This document shows, piece by piece, positions 13,387-17,089 of a stretch of DNA of 17,089 nt. This DNA comes from Silvimonas sp. (GTDB taxonomy: Bacteria > Pseudomonadota > Gammaproteobacteria > Burkholderiales > Chitinibacteraceae), in assembly GCA_030151005.1 (NCBI GenBank), contig JASLES010000148.1, forward strand, positions 1-17,089. Reading direction: 5' to 3'. A program made the position numbers and the translations under genes. The stretch's first letter is position 1. Each line of letters starts with the position of its first letter. The notes beneath the pieces are model-generated. The model saw nothing but the letters and a program-made list of their open reading frames with translations. It did no database searches and was not told the origin of the DNA.

Positions 13387-14673
13387 ATGCACATGCGGTT
13401 CAGCGTTTATGCGCTGCTGCTGAGTGCATTGTGTCTGGGGGCCCCTGCCTGGGCGCAAGAAACGGTAGATGTATTGCACTGGTGGACTTCTGCCAGTGAG
13501 CGGCACGCCGCAGATTATCTGGCTGATCGCCTGCAGGACGAAGGCGTAACCTGGCAGGATGCGGCCATTCCTGGCGGTGCTGGTGTGGGCGCCATGAAGG
13601 TGCTGAAAAGCCGTGTGTTGTCTGGCAAAGCGCCAGATGCTGCGCAACTGATTGGCCCGGCGATTTCAGAATGGGCGGACCTTGGCCTGTTGCTGGAACT
13701 CGACAACGTGGCCCGCCGCAGTAACTGGAATGACAAACTGTTCCCGACGGTGGCCAGTGTCATCCGCATGCGTGGCCATGTGGTGGCCGCGCCATTGGGT
13801 ATTCATCGCATCAACACCCTGTTTTACAACCAGGGCCTGTTGACCAAACTGGGTCTGGCGGCGCCGCGCACCTGGCCCGAATTTGAACATGTCGCAGATG
13901 CGCTCTCCCGTGCCGGCTACACGCCGCTGGCGCAAAGTACCGAGTCCTGGCAGATTGCCACCTTGTTCGAGACGCTGTTGCTGTCTGAAACCGGCCCGGC
14001 CATGTACCGCGACCTGTTGGTTCGCCGCAACGCCAATGGCTGGTACGACGTACGCGTGACCCGTGCGCTGGAACGCCTGCGCCGGCTGAAACACTGGATG
14101 CCGCAAAACCTGTCAGAACGCCCGTGGCAAGACGAAGCCGCCGATCTGGCGCGCGGCAAGGCCGCCATGTGGATCATGGGCGACTGGGGCAAAGGCGAGT
14201 TACAAGCCATGGGCCTGACGCCAGGCGACCAGTTTGGCTGCACCGCTGTGCCGGGGACGGCAGACGCGCACTTATATAGTATTGATACGCTGGTCATGTT
14301 CACCGGGGATTACGCCAACCAGAACGCACAAGAAAAGCTGGCGCAAATGGTGGCTTCTCCGGCCGTGCAGGCTGGTTATAACCGGATCAAGGGTTCCGTG
14401 CCGGTACGGCGCGACGTTGACCCATCCACACTGGACCCGTGTGCCCGCCAGTCCTGGATGACGTTTGGGCGTGGCCAGGCCGTACAAGCGCCCAGTCTGG
14501 TACACCGGATGGCGACCGATGAAGCGCTCAAAGACGCCATCGTCAGCTTGATCCGCCGTTATTTTCTGGATGACCGCATTCCGACATCGGAACTGCAACG
14601 GCGCATTGCCGCAGTAATCCGGGCTTTGTCGCTGGAAGGAAACAGTTATGACTCGCAAGATACTGGTCGTTGA
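13387..14673 (+). CDS. Glucose/GtsA-type sugar-binding protein coupled to a two-component system
   Basis: A 428-residue exported protein. The signal peptide 'YALLLSALCLGAPAWA' is cleaved before QETVDVLHWWTSASE, the standard mature start of glucose/mannose ABC binding proteins such as Pseudomonas GtsA. Other family marks are 'GGAGVGAMKVLKSRVLSGKAPDAAQL', 'GHVVAAPLGIHRINTLFYN', 'TESWQIATLFETLLLSETGP', 'MWIMGDWGKGEL' and 'IKGSVPVRRDVD'. No permease genes accompany it. Instead its last 26 nt overlap the response-regulator gene, so I infer a sensory role. The ATG at 13387 follows GGGGGGAG. A second ATG at 13393 and an earlier one at 13348 are possible and do not change the mature protein. It differs clearly from the transport binding protein at 11748-13001. 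An orphan transporter subunit is the alternative. Confidence 0.9.
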   Translation: MHMRFSVYALLLSALCLGAPAWAQETVDVLHWWTSASERHAADYLADRLQDEGVTWQDAAIPGGAGVGAMKVLKSRVLSGKAPDAAQLIGPAISEWADLGLLLELDNVARRSNWNDKLFPTVASVIRMRGHVVAAPLGIHRINTLFYNQGLLTKLGLAAPRTWPEFEHVADALSRAGYTPLAQSTESWQIATLFETLLLSETGPAMYRDLLVRRNANGWYDVRVTRALERLRRLKHWMPQNLSERPWQDEAADLARGKAAMWIMGDWGKGELQAMGLTPGDQFGCTAVPGTADAHLYSIDTLVMFTGDYANQNAQEKLAQMVASPAVQAGYNRIKGSVPVRRDVDPSTLDPCARQSWMTFGRGQAVQAPSLVHRMATDEALKDAIVSLIRRYFLDDRIPTSELQRRIAAVIRALSLEGNSYDSQDTGR

Positions 14674-15361
14674 TGACGACCAGAAAACCCGGGCGTTGTT
14701 GAAAGCGTACCTGGAAAAAAACCAGTATGAAGTGCGCTTGGCGCACGACGGTGCCAGCTTTATGGCGGAGTTCGAGCGGTACAAGGACGAACTGTCGCTG
14801 GTGATTCTGGACGTCATGCTGCCGGACACCGACGGTTTCGCGCTATGTGCGCATATCCGCAAGCGCTCCAGCGTGCCGGTCATCATGCTGACCGCCAGTG
14901 CGGACGACACGGACCGCATTGTCGGGCTGGAACTGGGGGCCGACGATTATCTGGGCAAGCCCTACAACCCGCGTGAACTGCTGGCCCGTATCAAAGCCAT
15001 CCACCGCCGCGCTGGCGTGGAAAACGGCGCACCGGCCCGGTATTTCCGCTTCAATGGTTTTACGCTTGATACGGTTGAACGCACCCTGTCTGACCCGACG
15101 GGCGAGACCGTCAAACTGACCGGCCTGGACTTTCAACTGTTGAAGTATCTGGTTGAGCACCCCGGCGAGATCCTTGATCGCAGTGTGCTGGCCGAAGAAA
15201 CCCGTGGCCGTGATCTGGGCCCGCTGGATCGCTCGCTGGACGTACAAATCAGCCGCTTGCGCCAGCGCCTGCTGGACGATGGCAAGCAACCTGCGCTGAT
15301 CAAGACCGTACGCGGCGCGGGTTATGTGTTCTCTGCCGAAGTGGCGGTCAGCCATGGCTGA
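14648..15361 (+). CDS. OmpR-family response regulator
   Basis: A 237-residue two-domain regulator. The receiver (1-120) has the acidic pocket 'VVDDD' (D9-D11), the phospho-acceptor D55 in 'VILDVMLPD', T82 in 'IMLTAS' and K104 in 'LGKPYNP', so it should be fully functional. The C-terminal winged helix (about 135-232) has 'LTGLDFQLLKYLVEHPGEIL', the recognition helix region 'DRSLDVQISRLRQRLLDDG' and the final hairpin 'LIKTVRGAGYVF'. Overall it resembles OmpR and the glucose regulator GltR. GGAAGG 7 nt before the ATG sets the start, inside the end of the binding-protein gene. It overlaps the kinase gene by 8 nt. Its probable targets are the divergent importer operon and its own operon. Confidence 0.95.
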   Translation: MTRKILVVDDDQKTRALLKAYLEKNQYEVRLAHDGASFMAEFERYKDELSLVILDVMLPDTDGFALCAHIRKRSSVPVIMLTASADDTDRIVGLELGADDYLGKPYNPRELLARIKAIHRRAGVENGAPARYFRFNGFTLDTVERTLSDPTGETVKLTGLDFQLLKYLVEHPGEILDRSVLAEETRGRDLGPLDRSLDVQISRLRQRLLDDGKQPALIKTVRGAGYVFSAEVAVSHG

Positions 15362-16859
15362 GGACGGTCGCCGCCGACCGTGGTATGTGCGCGTGATCCC
15401 GTCCTCGTTGCTGGGGCGGCTGACGGTAGTGATGGTACTGGGCGTGCTGTTGACGCAAGTCGTCGGCAACCTGATCTGGGCCAGCGAAGTCCGGCAAAAG
15501 GTCTCGACCGAAGCGCTGGATGCCGGTGAACACATTGGCGGCAGCGCAGCCGCAGCGCTGCGTTTTTTTCGCAGCTTGCCGCCCAATTACCGGCCCATCC
15601 TGATCGACCAGTTGCGGGAAATGGGTGGCACGCGCTTTTTTGTCAGCGTGAACCATAACGAAGTGCCCATCCAGCGCATCAAAGGCTCGCCGCTGGCCGA
15701 CGCAGTGTGTGCGCGCATCGTTGCCGTCTTGCACCGAGAATACGCCAAGCTGCTGGATTTTCAGGTTGGCTTTGCCTGGCCCGACAACCTGCCGGTTGCG
15801 GATGATGGTGTCACGCTGGACGACCTGCCCGATGGCTGGGTGCAGAACACGCTGGTCGTTAAACCGCGCCCGGCACCGATCCTGGTGATCCAGGCCGAGA
15901 TCGAACCTGGCAACTGGTTGTATCTGGCGACCTTGATGCCAGACCCGTATTTCATGGAAAGCGACGAACCGCTGGCGCACGACCGCATTGTCTTGCTGCT
16001 GATTACCGTCGGCGTAGTGCTGTTGTTGTCGCTCCTGGTGGTGCGCTGGATGACCAAGCCCTTTGCCGCGCTCTCCAAAGCGGCGGACGCTTTCGGTCAG
16101 GGCATGCCCTCCGTGCCGCTGCCCGAATCCGGCAGCCGCGAATATATCAAGACCGCCCGCGCGTTCAACGCCATGCGAGAGCGTACGCAACGCTATCTGG
16201 AAGACCGCGAGCGGCTGTTTACCGCGATCTCCCACGATCTGCGCACGCCCATTACCCGGCTGAAATTGCGCACGGAAATGCTGGACGACGACCAGACCCG
16301 CGCCGAATTTCACGAAGACCTGGATGATCTGGATGTGATGGTCAAAGGCGCGCTGCAAAGCGTGAAAGACACCGATATCCACGAAAACCCGGTGCAGATT
16401 CGCCTCGACAAATTGATCGAGCGCCTCGTGAATGGCGCACAAATGGCCGGAAAAGACGCCACCTTTGCCGGCGGCCCGGTGTCCGTTTTTGCACGCCCGT
16501 TGGCGCTGAAACGCGCCGTGGGCAACCTGCTGGATAACGCGCTGTTTTACGGCAACCGGGCCGAGGTGCTGGTGACGCAGACCGAAGAACAAGTCGAACT
16601 GACTATCCGCGATTATGGTCCGGGCGTGCCGGAGGAGGCGCTGCCGTCCCTGTTCCAGCCTTATGTGCGGCTGGAACACGGGCGGGCATCCAACAGCAAC
16701 GGCATGGGGCTGGGGCTGGGGATTACCCGGAACATTGTGCATGCGCACGGCGGGGATTTGTTGCTGGCCAATCACCCGCGAGGTGGTCTGGTGGCGACGA
16801 TTTTGTTGCCGCGGGGGAAGGGGAAGGCGATGGTTTCTGCTGATGAGGCTGTTTATTAA
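15354..16859 (+). CDS. EnvZ-like sensor histidine kinase
   Basis: A 501-residue inner-membrane kinase. TM1 is at about 21-43 ('GRLTVVMVLGVLLTQVVGNL') and TM2 at about 211-231 ('IVLLLITVGVVLLLSLLVV'). They enclose a periplasmic domain of about 165 residues that would face the binding protein. A HAMP linker (about 232-283) leads to the H-box 'AISHDLRTPITRLKLR' with H294. The ATPase domain has the N-box 'NLLDNALFYG' (391-400), the G1 box 'RDYGPGVP' (419-426) and the G2 box 'NGMGLGLGITRNI' (449-461). All catalytic residues are present. The start at 15354 lies 8 nt inside the regulator gene, and the upstream in-frame residues are regulator sequence in another frame. I infer that it phosphorylates the regulator when the sugar-loaded binding protein docks on its periplasmic domain. 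Confidence 0.95.
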   Translation: MAEDGRRRPWYVRVIPSSLLGRLTVVMVLGVLLTQVVGNLIWASEVRQKVSTEALDAGEHIGGSAAAALRFFRSLPPNYRPILIDQLREMGGTRFFVSVNHNEVPIQRIKGSPLADAVCARIVAVLHREYAKLLDFQVGFAWPDNLPVADDGVTLDDLPDGWVQNTLVVKPRPAPILVIQAEIEPGNWLYLATLMPDPYFMESDEPLAHDRIVLLLITVGVVLLLSLLVVRWMTKPFAALSKAADAFGQGMPSVPLPESGSREYIKTARAFNAMRERTQRYLEDRERLFTAISHDLRTPITRLKLRTEMLDDDQTRAEFHEDLDDLDVMVKGALQSVKDTDIHENPVQIRLDKLIERLVNGAQMAGKDATFAGGPVSVFARPLALKRAVGNLLDNALFYGNRAEVLVTQTEEQVELTIRDYGPGVPEEALPSLFQPYVRLEHGRASNSNGMGLGLGITRNIVHAHGGDLLLANHPRGGLVATILLPRGKGKAMVSADEAVY

Positions 16860-16889
16860 TTAGGCGGGGGCATGTTGCTGCGGGTGTAG

Positions 16890-16920
16890 GGTGGATTCGG
16901 AGCGTTGGCGACAATCCACC
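16890..16920. repeat. Palindromic intergenic repeat after the kinase gene
   Basis: GGTGGATT (16890-16897) and AATCCACC (16913-16920) form a perfect 8-bp stem with a 15-nt loop. The GTAGGGTGG...CCACC layout resembles a repeat common between genes in proteobacteria. No T-tract follows, so it is not an obvious terminator for the sensor operon. Confidence 0.55.
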
Positions 16921-16996
16921 ATGGCTGGCCTAAAACCTGAGCTGATGTTAGTGCCTGACGGCACGGTGTTTTGATACCGGCGGTGGCCGGAGCACC

Positions 16997-17043
16997 TTAC
17001 TTTCTTTGCTTCGCCAAAGAAAGTAACCAAAGAAAGGCGACCC
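16997..17043. repeat. Dispersed 47-bp repeat, copy 2
   Basis: Identical to 7941-7987 over 47 bases and in the same orientation. Similarity starts earlier, at GGCACGG and TTTGATACC (about 16960-16980), and continues less strictly to the window end. The rest of 16860-17089 holds no gene that I can support. Confidence 0.8.
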
Positions 17044-17089
17044 CTGCGATAGCGCCCTTCGGGTTCCCTGCGCTTCTCGCAAAGTCCGG

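Noticed and set aside
15348..16775. A 475-residue minus-strand open frame opposite the histidine kinase
   Set aside because: The kinase on the plus strand has H, N and G boxes. The opposite frame is a codon-bias artefact.

Overview
The window is about 17.1 kb of GC-rich bacterial chromosome. It looks like a betaproteobacterium, most likely of the Neisseriales. The grounds are the gmk-rpoZ-spoT gene order, a short 68-residue RNA polymerase omega subunit, and dispersed repeats, one of which fits the Neisseria dRS3 pattern ATTCCC-N8-GGGAAT. The genus cannot be fixed from sequence alone. No tRNA, rRNA, CRISPR array, insertion sequence or prophage gene is visible.

Layout from left to right. (1) Positions 1-622 hold the C-terminal part of an ATPase-like protein with a winged-helix tail, convergent with an EamA/DMT exporter gene (633-1565, minus). 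(2) A 750-bp non-coding stretch carries a 100-bp inverted repeat and a strong minus-strand terminator. (3) A LamB-type sugar porin lies at 2313-3638 (minus). (4) An 810-bp AT-rich gap follows, holding two plus-strand terminator-like hairpins and a candidate porin promoter. (5) The housekeeping operon gmk, rpoZ, spoT runs from 4450 to 7688 (plus) and ends in a clear terminator. (6) A repeat-rich gap (7755-8343) contains REP/dRS3-like hairpins, a dispersed 47-bp repeat and a compound hexanucleotide tandem repeat. (7) A CUT1-type sugar ABC importer operon lies on the minus strand. It is transcribed as binding protein (13001-11748), permease (11396-10482), permease (10465-9623) and ATPase (9549-8422). 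A terminator and a large inverted repeat sit between the first two genes. (8) A divergent operon on the plus strand encodes a second sugar-binding protein of the glucose/GtsA type (13387-14673), an OmpR-family response regulator (14648-15361) and a histidine kinase (15354-16859). These three genes overlap one another. (9) The end of the window has another hairpin repeat and a second copy of the 47-bp repeat.

The most interesting unit is the divergent sugar locus. The importer operon already has its own binding protein. The second one has no permease genes beside it and is translationally coupled to a two-component system. I infer that it is a periplasmic sensor subunit telling the kinase about a sugar, and that the regulator then controls the importer and perhaps the LamB-type porin. 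The shared promoter region has an inverted pair of matching motifs, GTAATAAAC-n2/3-TAACAT. One copy lies just upstream of a good candidate promoter for the importer. An 8-of-9 match to the core lies upstream of the candidate porin promoter.
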